In this document: positions 41,033 through 50,229 of the stretch, in pieces | Numbering within the stretch: the stretch's first letter is position 1 | Layout of the letters: each line of letters starts with the position of its first letter | Assembly (NCBI RefSeq): GCF_900182815.1 | Contig: NZ_FXUA01000004.1 | Coordinates: 62,001 to 126,000, forward strand | Direction of reading: 5' to 3' | Length of the DNA: 64,000 nucleotides | Source: Algoriphagus winogradskyi | Lineage (GTDB): Bacteria; Bacteroidota; Bacteroidia; Cytophagales; Cyclobacteriaceae | The notes under the pieces: model-generated | The model's input: only the letters and a program-made list of their open reading frames with translations | Told to the model about the DNA's origin: nothing | Databases searched by the model: none | Position numbers and translations under genes: made by a program

Positions 41033-42493
41033 ATGCTAAGCGAAGAATTAAGGAATAAATATCAGTTGATCATCGGTTTGGAGGTGCATGCGCAGCTTTT
41101 GACTGAGAGTAAAATGTTTGCAGCTGATGCTAACGAGTATGGGAAATCACCAAATACACAGATTTCTGCAATTACCCTTGGGCATCCTGGTACTTTACCC
41201 AAGGTGAATAGAAAGGCGATAGCCTTTGCCATCAAGATGGGATTGGCTTGTAATTCTGAAATTACTCGACACAACGTGTTCGCACGGAAAAATTACTTTT
41301 ATCCAGATCTTCCAAAAGGATACCAGTTGACGCAGGACAAAGGTCCAATCTGCTTAGGAGGTACTGTACCGATTCAATTGGCGGATGGCCGCAAAAAGGA
41401 AGTAATTCTGAATCGTGTTCATATGGAGGAAGATGCAGGTAAATCTATTCACTTAGCTGAGGAAACTGATACTTTGGTAGATTTTAACCGAGCTGGCACT
41501 CCATTGATTGAAATCGTCACTGAGCCTGATTTGCACAGTCCAGAGGAAGCTTATGCGTTCTTGACTGAGGTGAAGAAATTGGTAAAATACCTTGATATCT
41601 GTGATGGAAATATGGAAGAAGGATCGCTTCGCTGTGATGCCAACGTGTCCGTGATGCTGAAAGGCTCAAAAGAGCTAGGCAAAAAAGTAGAAGTGAAAAA
41701 TATGAATTCCTTCAGGAATGTGTTTCGTGCGATCGAGCATGAGCATGAGCGATTGATAGGTTTGATTGAAGCAGGAGAAGAAGTTGTTTCTGAAACGCGA
41801 ACCTTCGATGCAACTACGGGGCTAACTGCTAGTATGCGTACCAAGGAAGATTTGAATGACTATCGGTATTTCCCAGAGCCAGATTTGAGTCCTGTGGTAG
41901 TGTCAGACGAGTGGTTGAATGCAGTGAAAGCCACTATGCCTGTTTTGCCGAGAGATCTTCACAAAAAGTTTGTGGAAGAGTTTGGTTTACCAGATTACGA
42001 TGCTAGCTTTTTGACCGAGTCTAAAGACGTTGCTTTGTGGTTTAATGAACTTTGCACTAAAACTACTAATTACAAAGCTGCGTCTAATTGGATGATGGGG
42101 CCAGTGAAATTGTCGCTTGGTGAGCAATCGTTATCAAAAGAGACTTATCCTATTACCCATGAGACTTTGGCTGCTTTGATTACTCTAGTGGAGGAAGGTA
42201 AAGTAAGCTACACGGCAGCTGCACAGCATGTTTTTCCCGAGTTGCTGAAGAACACAGGTGAGAATCCAATGGAGATAGCACAGCGATTGAACTTGATTCA
42301 GGAAAGCGATGAATCTTCACTGAAACCAATTGTAGAACAGGTGCTGGCTGCCAATGCGGCGAAAGTAAAAGAATATAAATCAGGTAAAAAAGGCTTGATG
42401 GGTTTATTCATGGGACAGGTGATGAAGGAGTCTCAAGGAAAAGCTGACCCAAAAGTTGCTACAAAACTATTAACAGAATTATTACAGAATTAA
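41033..42493 (+). CDS. gatB: Asp-tRNA(Asn)/Glu-tRNA(Gln) amidotransferase subunit B
   Basis: 486 residues. GatB activates and transamidates misacylated Glu-tRNA(Gln) or Asp-tRNA(Asn) using ammonia from GatA. The family signature is intact: IGLEVHAQLLTESKMF, HPGTLPKVNRKAI, ARKNYFYPDLPKGYQ, EDAGKSIH, DFNRAGTPLIEIVTEPD and the YqeY-like C-terminal domain with GLMGLFMGQVMKESQGKADP. gatA and gatC are not adjacent, the usual situation in Bacteroidota. Confidence 0.97.
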   Translation: MLSEELRNKYQLIIGLEVHAQLLTESKMFAADANEYGKSPNTQISAITLGHPGTLPKVNRKAIAFAIKMGLACNSEITRHNVFARKNYFYPDLPKGYQLTQDKGPICLGGTVPIQLADGRKKEVILNRVHMEEDAGKSIHLAEETDTLVDFNRAGTPLIEIVTEPDLHSPEEAYAFLTEVKKLVKYLDICDGNMEEGSLRCDANVSVMLKGSKELGKKVEVKNMNSFRNVFRAIEHEHERLIGLIEAGEEVVSETRTFDATTGLTASMRTKEDLNDYRYFPEPDLSPVVVSDEWLNAVKATMPVLPRDLHKKFVEEFGLPDYDASFLTESKDVALWFNELCTKTTNYKAASNWMMGPVKLSLGEQSLSKETYPITHETLAALITLVEEGKVSYTAAAQHVFPELLKNTGENPMEIAQRLNLIQESDESSLKPIVEQVLAANAAKVKEYKSGKKGLMGLFMGQVMKESQGKADPKVATKLLTELLQN

Positions 42494-42496
42494 CCC

Positions 42497-43606
42497 ATGA
42501 TGAACAAAATGAACGCAATAGTATTTCTACTACTCTTATCTTTTTTCTCTTGTGAGGAAAAGCAAGTAAATGATGGGAAAGTAGAAATCACAGGGAACCT
42601 TGAGAACTCCAGGGTTGGTGCGGTAATACTTTCGCAGTTTACAGATAGTCGCCCTAAAGTTTTGGATACGCTGGAGGTAGATGACAAAGGCAATTTCAGC
42701 TATGAAGTGGAAGTCAATACTCCAACTTTTTACGAGTTGAATATGTATGGAGAAAAATCTATTCGTCTAGCTCTCTTCAAAGAGGATGTGAATATTTCTT
42801 ATGATTTTGCTAACCCTGAAAGTTTAGTAATAAAGGGCTCCAAAGATTCACAAGAAATGCTGAAAATCGAAAAGTTGATGGAGGCATATCAAGCCAAGGT
42901 CAATGCCCTCAACGAGGCTTATTATAAAGCAATGGGCGAAAACAATACCGAAGAGATTAAACAAATTCAGACTGATGCAATGGCATTGGAAAGTAACCAG
43001 TCTACAGAAGTAAAGAATGTGATCAATAGTATGGGGGATAGTTTTGCATCACTGGCGGCTATCGGTCTGTTGAATCCTAAAAATGAATTTCAGTTTATGG
43101 ATAGTCTGGTTGCAAAACTTGACGAAACATACCCAGAGACTAAGTCAATTATTCAGATAAAGCAGCAATTGGATGAGATGAGAGCACTTTCAATGGGACA
43201 AATAGCTCCTGAAATTGAGTTGCCTAATCCTGAAGGAGAAATTATCAAACTTTCTGACCTAAGAGGTAAGTATGTCATGATTGATTTCTGGGCTGCTTGG
43301 TGCAAGCCTTGCCGTGAAGAAAACCCAAATGTAGTGAGGCTTTACAATGAATATAATGAAAAAGGATTTGAGGTATTTGGAGTGTCTCTAGACCGTACGA
43401 AAGAGGCTTGGGTAGATGCTATTGCTGAGGATGGATTGACTTGGACACAAGTTTCCGACTTGCAATATTTCAATTCAGCTGCTGCAGAGCTATACCAGAT
43501 AAATGCCATTCCAGCTACCTATTTGATCGATCCAGATGGGAAAATAATTGGAAAAGACCTAAGAGGTCCAAGCTTAGAAGCAAAACTAGCAGAGATATTT
43601 GACTAG
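42497..43606 (+). CDS. TlpA/ResA-like thioredoxin-fold lipoprotein with DUF4369-like N-terminus
   Basis: 369 residues with a type II signal peptide (lipobox LSFFSC). An N-terminal DUF4369-like beta domain (about 25-115; VEITGNLENSRVGAVIL), a helical linker (about 115-225) and a C-terminal AhpC/TSA thioredoxin domain (about 230-369) with active site AAWCKPCREE (CxxC). Such proteins act as envelope thiol-disulfide reductases, for example in cytochrome c maturation. ATG at 42497 or 42506 are both possible. A strong terminator follows. Confidence 0.9.
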   Translation: MMNKMNAIVFLLLLSFFSCEEKQVNDGKVEITGNLENSRVGAVILSQFTDSRPKVLDTLEVDDKGNFSYEVEVNTPTFYELNMYGEKSIRLALFKEDVNISYDFANPESLVIKGSKDSQEMLKIEKLMEAYQAKVNALNEAYYKAMGENNTEEIKQIQTDAMALESNQSTEVKNVINSMGDSFASLAAIGLLNPKNEFQFMDSLVAKLDETYPETKSIIQIKQQLDEMRALSMGQIAPEIELPNPEGEIIKLSDLRGKYVMIDFWAAWCKPCREENPNVVRLYNEYNEKGFEVFGVSLDRTKEAWVDAIAEDGLTWTQVSDLQYFNSAAAELYQINAIPATYLIDPDGKIIGKDLRGPSLEAKLAEIFD

Positions 43607-43628
43607 TTCAGTTTGATATAAACCAACA

Positions 43629-43665
43629 AAAAAGCCTTCTCATTTAAAATGGGAAGGCTTTTTTA
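43629..43665 (+). terminator. Intrinsic terminator after the TlpA-like gene
   Basis: An 8-bp AAGCCTTC/GAAGGCTT stem, extended with CAT/ATG pairs across a mismatch, is flanked by A's on the left and followed by TTTTTTA. It can act in both directions. A weaker stem AAAGGAAGG/CCTTCCTTT (43680-43717) lies further right in the 285-base gap before proC; nothing else is seen there. Confidence 0.85.
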
Positions 43666-43891
43666 TTGGGAAATATATGAAAGGAAGGAAGAAAAAGTAC
43701 CAAACAGTCCTTCCTTTAAAAATCGTGTCATTGAAAAAGGAATAGCAAAAGTTGTTTATCACCCGAGACAAATCTAGTGAAAAGATTCAAAAGAAAAACA
43801 ATCTTAAAATTATTCTTATTCAATTAAATAGTAATTTTTCCTGATTTTGATTCAATATTCCTTGAATATTACTAATTTATTACCAAATCAA

Positions 43892-44680
43892 TTATTTCGC
43901 AATTTTCTCATAACTGGCAATAACACCTCTAACCATTGCAGAACTGAAGCCTTGATGTTCCATTTCATTTAACCCTACTATAGTGCAGCCTTTTGGGGTA
44001 GTCACTTTGTCAATAGCGGCCTCTGGATGCATATTTTTTTGAATCATAAGCTCAGCAGCACCTTTTACTGTTTGGTTTACGATTTTGCTGGCAGTCACCG
44101 AATCAAACCCAATCTGAATCCCTCCTTGGATCATCGCTCGCATAAATCGTAATACATATGCTATCCCGCAGGCACCCAACACTGTTGCTGCTTCCATCAA
44201 GCTTTCGTCAATAGGTATGGTGAATCCTATTCCGTCAAATAATTCAGATACGAGTTTGATTTGATCTGAATCTGCATTTTGAGCACAGATGCAGGTTATT
44301 GACTCTTGGATATCTGCAGCGATATTTGGCATAGCCCGAAAGGTGATACTACTAGAGTCTATGACTTGATACATCTCTGCAAGTGTTATTCCTGTGGCCA
44401 GAGATATGATGATTTGGTCCTTTGATTTCAATGATGGCTTGATTTCAGCCAGAATAGGAGCGACGTTATACGGTTTCACTCCGAGGATTATTATGTCTGC
44501 ATTTGCAGCGGCAGAAACGTTATCACTTTGAACGTTTACCCCCAAGACAGCAAAACCACTGAGGCTATCCACATGTCGTTTTGTTAGGGTGAGATTTTTT
44601 GGATCAAAATCATCGCGTTTCAAAAGTCCGTTTGCGATAGAAGCTCCTAGGTTGCCACAGCCAATGATGGCTATTTTCAT
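43892..44680 (-). CDS. proC: Pyrroline-5-carboxylate reductase
   Basis: 262 residues from the ATG at 44680 (MKIAIIGCGNLGASIANGLL); the open frame upstream to 44737 is unlikely to be used because the Rossmann motif GCGNLG must lie near the N-terminus. It reduces pyrroline-5-carboxylate to proline with NAD(P)H. AMPNIAADIQESITC and TTPKGCTIVGLNEMEHQGF are the family signature. It stands alone on the minus strand. Confidence 0.95.
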   Translation of the reverse strand: MKIAIIGCGNLGASIANGLLKRDDFDPKNLTLTKRHVDSLSGFAVLGVNVQSDNVSAAANADIIILGVKPYNVAPILAEIKPSLKSKDQIIISLATGITLAEMYQVIDSSSITFRAMPNIAADIQESITCICAQNADSDQIKLVSELFDGIGFTIPIDESLMEAATVLGACGIAYVLRFMRAMIQGGIQIGFDSVTASKIVNQTVKGAAELMIQKNMHPEAAIDKVTTPKGCTIVGLNEMEHQGFSSAMVRGVIASYEKIAK

Positions 44681-44815
44681 TGTCGAAATCATTGAAAATT
44701 TAATTATTGATTGGATTTGTTGCATAAAGGTAAACAATACAGCTGTTTTTATGTGAATTCATAAAATATTATGAAGGTGTGATGATTTAATCCAAAACGC
44801 CTTACAAATTTATTA

Positions 44816-44831
44816 GACAAAATATTTTGTC
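44816..44831. promoter_or_regulatory. Perfect 16-bp palindrome, candidate XRE operator
   Basis: GACAAAATATTTTGTC is identical to its reverse complement. Its right half contains the TTTG (44826-44829) that forms the -33 element of the promoter at 44826-44857, so a bound repressor would block RNA polymerase. A further half-site TTGTC occurs at 44869-44873, just before the ATG. Confidence 0.6.
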
Positions 44832-44857
44832 ATATAGTAAAGTTTGTTTTACATTTG
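44826..44857 (+). promoter_or_regulatory. Promoter of the membrane protein/XRE operon
   Basis: TTTG (44826-44829), a 20-base spacer, then TACATTTG (44850-44857), a complete match to TAnnTTTG. The expected start of transcription is near 44862, about 14 bases before the ATG. The -33 box lies inside the 16-bp palindrome. Confidence 0.7.
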
Positions 44858-44875
44858 GTAAAAATAACTTGTCTT

Positions 44876-45292
44876 ATGAAAGAGAAATCAATTCTACATG
44901 TGCCCTTGCTTTCTCCAGTTTGGAAGAAAGTAGCGTTTATGTTTTTTCCGCTTCCTGTTATTCTAGTCATTGGGATGGCGATAGCTAGAATGGATATAAG
45001 TCCAGACGAATCTGCTCAAGTGATTTACGGCTGCTGGGCAATTGGCTTTGGGTTGCTGAATCTTTCCAGAGAGAAAGATGAAGATGAGATGATTAAGTCT
45101 TTTAGACTTCAGGCATTTCAAACAGGCTCTTATTGGCTGATTTGGGGTATTGCTGCATTAATGCTGATCAATTACCTGCGCTTTGATAGAATTACTTCAG
45201 AGATATTCACAGCCTATTTAGTATTGTTCTTGTTGAATGCTTACATCTACGCGGCATTTCAATATCAGAAGTTCATGGCTTCAAAGGATTAA
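44876..45292 (+). CDS. Small integral membrane protein paired with an XRE regulator
   Basis: 138 residues from the ATG at 44876 (MKEKSILHVPLLSPVWKK). About four predicted helices (roughly 20-42, 48-65, 82-102, 110-130), no recognised domain. Upstream-in-operon of an XRE-type helix-turn-helix gene, 43 bases apart. Membrane protein plus YozG/XRE-like regulator pairs are widespread; the membrane partner often has no known role but may sense the membrane and modulate the regulator. The TTG 21 bases upstream is inside the leader and is not needed. Confidence 0.8.
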   Translation: MKEKSILHVPLLSPVWKKVAFMFFPLPVILVIGMAIARMDISPDESAQVIYGCWAIGFGLLNLSREKDEDEMIKSFRLQAFQTGSYWLIWGIAALMLINYLRFDRITSEIFTAYLVLFLLNAYIYAAFQYQKFMASKD

Positions 45293-45335
45293 TGTGTTGT
45301 ACTATGTTTGATTACCGAAAGTACTTTTGCCATAA

Positions 45336-45536
45336 ATGAAAAACTCCATAAAAGTCGAGCGAGCAAGGCACAACATGACGCAACAGGATCTGGCGGAAAA
45401 AGTCAGTGTATCAAGGCAGACAATCAACAGTATTGAGGCGGGGAAGTATGTGCCTTCCACTGTCTTGGCACTTAAGATATCCAAAATCTTTGGAATTAGA
45501 CTAGAGGAGATTTTTGAGTTGGAAGAAGGAGATTAA
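45336..45536 (+). CDS. XRE-family helix-turn-helix transcriptional regulator
   Basis: 66 residues consisting of a single HTH_3 domain: MTQQDLAEKVSVSRQTINSIEAGKYVPST is the helix-turn-helix, with LALKISKIFGIRLEEIFE completing the five-helix fold. The protein is of the short YozG/Cro-like type that binds DNA as a dimer. Located directly behind a small membrane protein gene; the palindrome at 44816-44831 on the operon promoter is the obvious candidate binding site, implying autoregulation. Confidence 0.93.
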   Translation: MKNSIKVERARHNMTQQDLAEKVSVSRQTINSIEAGKYVPSTVLALKISKIFGIRLEEIFELEEGD

Positions 45537-45670
45537 ATTAGTTATTACTGTTTTAGGTATGGACAACAACTCAATTGTATCTAAAACTTCGTAAATTTTT
45601 AAAAGTTTTGAAAAAACAAAAAGTAGTTTGATTCGAGAAAATAGCTTTCTTGCGGACTATTTTAATGTTT

Positions 45671-46615
45671 ATGAAAAAACAAGTATCGCTATTGATCATT
45701 CTCATGGTCATCTCTCAAATCGCCTTTTCTCAAATTAACATGGAGGACTCCACAGTAAGAACGATAGCTTACTGGGAAATAAAAGAGACTAACTCCTACC
45801 ATATCGCGCTAGAATCATTTGAAATAATAGATAATGACACAAGCAATTGGAATGAAATTTCTTATGTAGTGGATATGGAGATTTTGGATAGTACTGAGAG
45901 CAGTTATGAAGTGTCTTGGACGTATCGGGATTTTGTATTGAATCTAGGGGAAAGGGATTCTGCATACCAAAATTTAATGGAAAAGTTGATGACAATTTCG
46001 GAAGGTTCATTGGTGAAATTTCGAACAGATGAATATGGAGCTTTTCAAGAGGTGACAAACTGGGAAGATATTAGTGAGTTTTATAGAAAGAGCGGGGATA
46101 CTCTTAAGTCGATGTTTGGAAATATCCCTCAGATTGATGCAATGGTGGATCAAACCTTCACAATCTATAGAACCAAGAATTCTATTGAAACACAAAGTAT
46201 CAAGGATGTCTTGCAGTTTCTTAATTTTCACGGGGCTGAATACAAACTTGGAGAGGAACTGTCCGGGATTTTATACTCTCCAAATGTATTAGGAAAGAAT
46301 AGGTTGGAAACTCAGGTTTATGTCCTTTTGGAGGAGATTTTTCCAGAAGATAATGATTACAGGATAGTATCGTTTTCCGAAGCAAACGCTGAACAATTAA
46401 CTTCCGAAACCAGATTGGTATTGAAAACAATGATGCCAAAAGCCACGGAGGAAGAATTAAATGGGTTGATGGCTGAAGTTGGTTCACTTTCAAATACTGT
46501 AGAAAATGTTTCAGTAATTCATGGTTGGGGTTGGCCTATTTATTCAGAAGAAATAAGAAGTGTTGGCTCTGATCAAAAAATTAAAGTCGAAATCCGAACA
46601 ATTGAAATTCTATAA
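45671..46615 (+). CDS. Exported protein of unknown function
   Basis: 314 residues from the ATG at 45671 (alternatives at 45665 and TTG 45650). It has a signal peptide (MKKQVSLLIILMVISQIAFS) and a mature part rich in beta strands and acidic residues, resembling secreted Bacteroidota proteins that share a YEVSWTYRDF-like core. I do not recognise the family. It has no close operon partner: 134 bases after the regulator and 89 before the glycosyltransferase. Confidence 0.7.
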   Translation: MKKQVSLLIILMVISQIAFSQINMEDSTVRTIAYWEIKETNSYHIALESFEIIDNDTSNWNEISYVVDMEILDSTESSYEVSWTYRDFVLNLGERDSAYQNLMEKLMTISEGSLVKFRTDEYGAFQEVTNWEDISEFYRKSGDTLKSMFGNIPQIDAMVDQTFTIYRTKNSIETQSIKDVLQFLNFHGAEYKLGEELSGILYSPNVLGKNRLETQVYVLLEEIFPEDNDYRIVSFSEANAEQLTSETRLVLKTMMPKATEEELNGLMAEVGSLSNTVENVSVIHGWGWPIYSEEIRSVGSDQKIKVEIRTIEIL

Positions 46616-46704
46616 GCCTACTTTTTGGAATACCATTTGCATTTTTTCAGGGTTAAAAGACTCAAAAGTCTTACCTTCGTCGTTTTAGATAGAAACCCTT
46701 TTTG

Positions 46705-47871
46705 ATGCCTAAACTTATTCGAATAACCACCGTTCCGATTTCTCTCAAACTGCTACTTGCTGGGCAAATGAAGTTTATGAGGGAGCAGGGTTGGGATGTA
46801 CTGATGGTAAGTGCCGATGGCCGAGAAGTTCCCAAATTAGTCAAGGAGGAAGGGGCGAGGCATGAGGTGATTCCTTTTACCCGTAAAATCACTCCATTCC
46901 AAGATTTAAAATGTCTGTGGCAATTGTATCAGTTGATCAAAAAAGAACAACCTGATATTGTGCACACACATACGCCAAAAGCGGGATTATTGGGGATGAT
47001 TGCTGCGAAATTTGCTGGTGTGAATATAAGAATTCATACGCTGGCGGGAATTCCATACATGGCTGCCGAAGGTGGAAAGAAAAGTCTACTCGAGAAAATG
47101 GAGAAAATTACCTATAGTTATGCTTCTCATGTTTGGCCAAATTCTCTTGGCTTAAAAAACTTTGTGATTGAGAATAATCTCTGTTCATCTGAGAAATTGA
47201 CAGTTATCGGTAAAGGCTCCTCAAATGGTGTGGATTTGGAGAAATTCAACCGTGGAGTTCTGAAAGAAAATCACCTAGTGGCTGCCACCATGCGGATACT
47301 TCCTGGCGAAGATGATTTCATCATATTATCGGTTGGTCGATTAGTTAGAGATAAGGGGATTCAGGAATTGGTGGATGCTTTCTTGAGTTCAAAGATTGTG
47401 GGTAAGTCCAAACTGGTACTTCTTGGAAGTTTTGAACAGGACCTAAATCCGCTCAGTCCAGAGACTATTAAAATTATAACCGATCACCCTCGGATAGTAC
47501 AGATAGACTGGTCAGATCATGTAGCTCATTACCTTGCGTTGGCAGATGTGTTGGTTCATCCTTCTCATCGTGAAGGCTTCCCTAATGTGCTTTTAGAAGC
47601 TGGAGCGATGGAATTGCCTGTGATTTGCTCTGATATCATTGGCAATACAGACGTGATCACCCAGCAAAAAACAGGTTTAATATTTCCTGTGAAAAACGTA
47701 GAGATACTTAAGGAAGCAATGGAATTCGCTTACGTGAAACGGGATAAAATGGCTGAATTGGCGGCTAATCTATATCAGCACGTCTGCGAAAATTATGAAA
47801 GGACTCAGGTGCAAAAAGGGATTTTTGCACAATACGAACGTGTATTAAAGCAGGCTAGTAGCGCTGAATAA
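46705..47871 (+). CDS. GT4 family glycosyltransferase
   Basis: 388 residues from the ATG at 46705. GT-B fold: N-terminal acceptor domain with DIVHTHTPKAGLLGMIAAK and IHTLAGIPYMAAEGG, C-terminal donor domain with ILSVGRLVRDKGIQELV, and the retaining-enzyme box HPSHREGFPNVLLEAGAMELP containing the EGFPNVLLE (EX7E-like) motif. It resembles PglA/CapM-type transferases of capsule, O-antigen or EPS assembly and is followed by two nucleotide-sugar genes, so a surface polysaccharide role is likely. The sugar is unknown. A small hairpin AAGACT/AGTCTT precedes it (46657-46672). Confidence 0.9.
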   Translation: MPKLIRITTVPISLKLLLAGQMKFMREQGWDVLMVSADGREVPKLVKEEGARHEVIPFTRKITPFQDLKCLWQLYQLIKKEQPDIVHTHTPKAGLLGMIAAKFAGVNIRIHTLAGIPYMAAEGGKKSLLEKMEKITYSYASHVWPNSLGLKNFVIENNLCSSEKLTVIGKGSSNGVDLEKFNRGVLKENHLVAATMRILPGEDDFIILSVGRLVRDKGIQELVDAFLSSKIVGKSKLVLLGSFEQDLNPLSPETIKIITDHPRIVQIDWSDHVAHYLALADVLVHPSHREGFPNVLLEAGAMELPVICSDIIGNTDVITQQKTGLIFPVKNVEILKEAMEFAYVKRDKMAELAANLYQHVCENYERTQVQKGIFAQYERVLKQASSAE

Positions 47872-48001
47872 CTTATATTTGCTCATCAATAACCTTTGAA
47901 TTTTTATTTATGAAATCTAGCAAGTGTAATCCTTCAGCCTCTGGAAAGATTTTCAATCCTGCGAGATTTCGTGAGACCAATGTCAATAAAATTATAAACC
48001 C

Positions 48002-49054
48002 ATGAAGTACCTGGTCACCGGAACTGCCGGTTTTATTGGATTTCACGTTGCAAAGGAGCTTTTGGAGAGAGGTGATGAGGTTGTTGGTCTGGATGTAATA
48101 AATGACTACTACGACATCAACCTGAAATATGCACGTTTGGCCCATATGGGAATTCAGCGTGACTTAGTAAAAAAAGGTAAACTAGTACAATCTAATTCTA
48201 TCCCGGACTATAGGTTTATCCAGCAGGATCTTGCTGTTAAGGAAACACTTCTTGATCTTTTTGCACAAGAAAAGTTTGATGTGGTTATCCATTTAGCTGC
48301 TCAAGCGGGTGTTCGATATTCATTGAGCAATCCTGAAGTTTATATAGAAAGTAATATTGTCGCTTTCTTGAATATACTGGAAGCCTGTCGCTTTCATCCT
48401 GTCAAGCACTTGGTCTATGCCTCCTCCAGTTCTGTCTACGGTTCAAATGAGAAGATGCCATTCTCCACTTCTGATTCAGTAGATCATCCAATCAGTTTGT
48501 ATGCAGCTTCAAAGAAGTCTAATGAGCTGATGGCGCATACCTACAGTCACTTGTTCAATATTCCTACCACAGGCTTGCGATTCTTTACGGTTTATGGTCC
48601 ATGGGGTAGACCAGATATGGCATTATTCCTGTTTACAGAAGCTATCGTGAAAGGTGAGCCGATTCAGGTGTTCAATTATGGCAAAATGAAGCGAGACTTC
48701 ACTTACATAGATGATATAGTGACAGGTGTGATCAAAGTTGCAGATAGGCCCGCAAGTCCAAATGTTGATTTTGATGGGCAGAATCCTGATCCGGGAAGTT
48801 CTGTAGCTCCATACAAAGTATACAACATTGGGAATTCGACTCCAGTTTTATTGATGGATTACATACATGCTGTGGAGAAAGGATTGGGCAAAAAAGCCGA
48901 AATGAATTTGCTTCCAATGCAGCCAGGAGACGTACTTTCATCTCATGCAGAAGTTTCTGATTTAGTAAGAGATACAGGCTACAAACCAAATACACCAATT
49001 GACCAGGGAGTGAAATCTTTCACAGATTGGTATTTAGATTATTATAAAAAATAA
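48002..49054 (+). CDS. NAD-dependent epimerase, UDP-glucuronate 4-epimerase-like
   Basis: 350 residues, extended SDR. The Rossmann motif [19 protein letters not shown] is at the N-terminus; [15 protein letters not shown] and [14 protein letters not shown] with the catalytic YAASKK are typical of UDP-glucuronate 4-epimerases (CapI, LspL), which make UDP-galacturonate for surface polysaccharides. The following rfbB gene starts after one base (stop 49054, ATG 49056). Confidence 0.9.
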   Translation: MKYLVTGTAGFIGFHVAKELLERGDEVVGLDVINDYYDINLKYARLAHMGIQRDLVKKGKLVQSNSIPDYRFIQQDLAVKETLLDLFAQEKFDVVIHLAAQAGVRYSLSNPEVYIESNIVAFLNILEACRFHPVKHLVYASSSSVYGSNEKMPFSTSDSVDHPISLYAASKKSNELMAHTYSHLFNIPTTGLRFFTVYGPWGRPDMALFLFTEAIVKGEPIQVFNYGKMKRDFTYIDDIVTGVIKVADRPASPNVDFDGQNPDPGSSVAPYKVYNIGNSTPVLLMDYIHAVEKGLGKKAEMNLLPMQPGDVLSSHAEVSDLVRDTGYKPNTPIDQGVKSFTDWYLDYYKK

Positions 49055-49055
49055 A

Positions 49056-50108
49056 ATGAGCAAATCAATATTAATCACCGGTGGGGCCGGATTCATAGGT
49101 AGTCATGTGATCCAACTTTTTGTGCACAAGTACCCACAGTATGAAATTGTAAATCTTGATGCTTTGACCTATGCAGGAAATTTGGAGAATTTGAAAGCGG
49201 TGGAAGGCGCTTCAAATTATACTTTTGAAAAAGCTGATATTCAAGATGTAGAGGCGCTGACTGCCATTTTTAAGAAGCATTCCATTACTGATGTCATTCA
49301 TTTGGCAGCAGAATCGCATGTGGATCGTTCGATTACTGACCCATTGGCATTTGTGAAGACCAATGTTTTTGGGACAGTAAATCTCCTTAATGCTGCTAAG
49401 GAATTCTGGAGCGAGAATTTATCTGAACACTTGTTTTATCATGTGTCTACAGATGAAGTTTATGGTTCATTACACGATGGTGGATTCTTTTTAGAAACTA
49501 CCTCGTATGATCCTCAGTCTCCTTATTCTGCTTCTAAAGCAGCATCAGACCATTTTGTTAGGGCTTATGCTAACACTTACAACATGAAAACGGTGGTTTC
49601 TAACTGTTCTAACAATTATGGACCGAACCATTTTCCTGAAAAACTAATTCCTCTTTGCATACATAATATCAAAAACAATCGGCCTTTGCCCGTTTATGGA
49701 AAAGGTGAGAATATCCGTGACTGGTTATTTGTAAAAGACCATGCCAGAGCTATTGACACAGTTTTTCATCAAGGTAAGCCTGGAGAAACTTACAACATCG
49801 GTGGGTTCAATGAGTGGAAGAACATAGATATTGTGAAGTTGCTTTGCCAAAAAATGGATCAAAAGCTTGGTCGAGAAGCCGGAACTTCTGAAAAACTGAT
49901 CACCTATGTAAAAGACCGTGCTGGCCATGATATGCGCTATGCGATCGATGCTACTAAGATCAAAGAAGAACTCGGGTGGGAGCCAAGTTTACAATTTGAA
50001 GAAGGCATAGAAATCACCATTGATTGGTACTTGAACAATCAGGAGTGGCTGGACCACGTGACTTCAGGAGCGTATCAGGAGTATTACGATAAACATTATG
50101 AAAGTTGA
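49056..50108 (+). CDS. rfbB: dTDP-glucose 4,6-dehydratase
   Basis: 350 residues, extended SDR converting dTDP-glucose to dTDP-4-keto-6-deoxyglucose, the entry to dTDP-rhamnose and other deoxysugars. GGAGFIGSHVIQLFVHKYPQ, HLAAESHVDRSI, STDEVYGSL with the DE pair unique to this family, YSASKAASDH and NNYGPNHFPEKLIPLCI are seen. rfbA, C and D are not in the window. A strong terminator follows at 50135-50172. Confidence 0.96.
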   Translation: MSKSILITGGAGFIGSHVIQLFVHKYPQYEIVNLDALTYAGNLENLKAVEGASNYTFEKADIQDVEALTAIFKKHSITDVIHLAAESHVDRSITDPLAFVKTNVFGTVNLLNAAKEFWSENLSEHLFYHVSTDEVYGSLHDGGFFLETTSYDPQSPYSASKAASDHFVRAYANTYNMKTVVSNCSNNYGPNHFPEKLIPLCIHNIKNNRPLPVYGKGENIRDWLFVKDHARAIDTVFHQGKPGETYNIGGFNEWKNIDIVKLLCQKMDQKLGREAGTSEKLITYVKDRAGHDMRYAIDATKIKEELGWEPSLQFEEGIEITIDWYLNNQEWLDHVTSGAYQEYYDKHYES

Positions 50109-50134
50109 ATAGTTTTTAAGACTTGATATTCCAT

Positions 50135-50172
50135 ACAAGGGTACCAGAGTGATTCTGGTGCCCTTGTTTTTT
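50135..50172 (+). terminator. Intrinsic terminator of the polysaccharide gene cluster
   Basis: ACAAGGG-ACCAGA (50135-50148) pairs with TCTGGT-CCCTTGT (50154-50167) with one internal T/G mismatch, followed by TTTTT. It sits 26 bases after the rfbB stop. Confidence 0.9.
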
Positions 50173-50229
50173 ACGGGTGGTTTTGGAACGCTTTTGGATT
50201 TAGTTTTCTTTGTCAAAAAACTAATCACT

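Noticed and set aside
43677-43745. 22-codon basic ORF after the TlpA-like gene
   Set aside because: Sits on a purine-rich inverted repeat directly after a terminator; lysine richness follows from A-rich sequence.
50149-50229. N-terminal extension of the M1 peptidase
   Set aside because: Runs through the terminator hairpin of the upstream operon and would place 27 residues before a perfect signal peptide.
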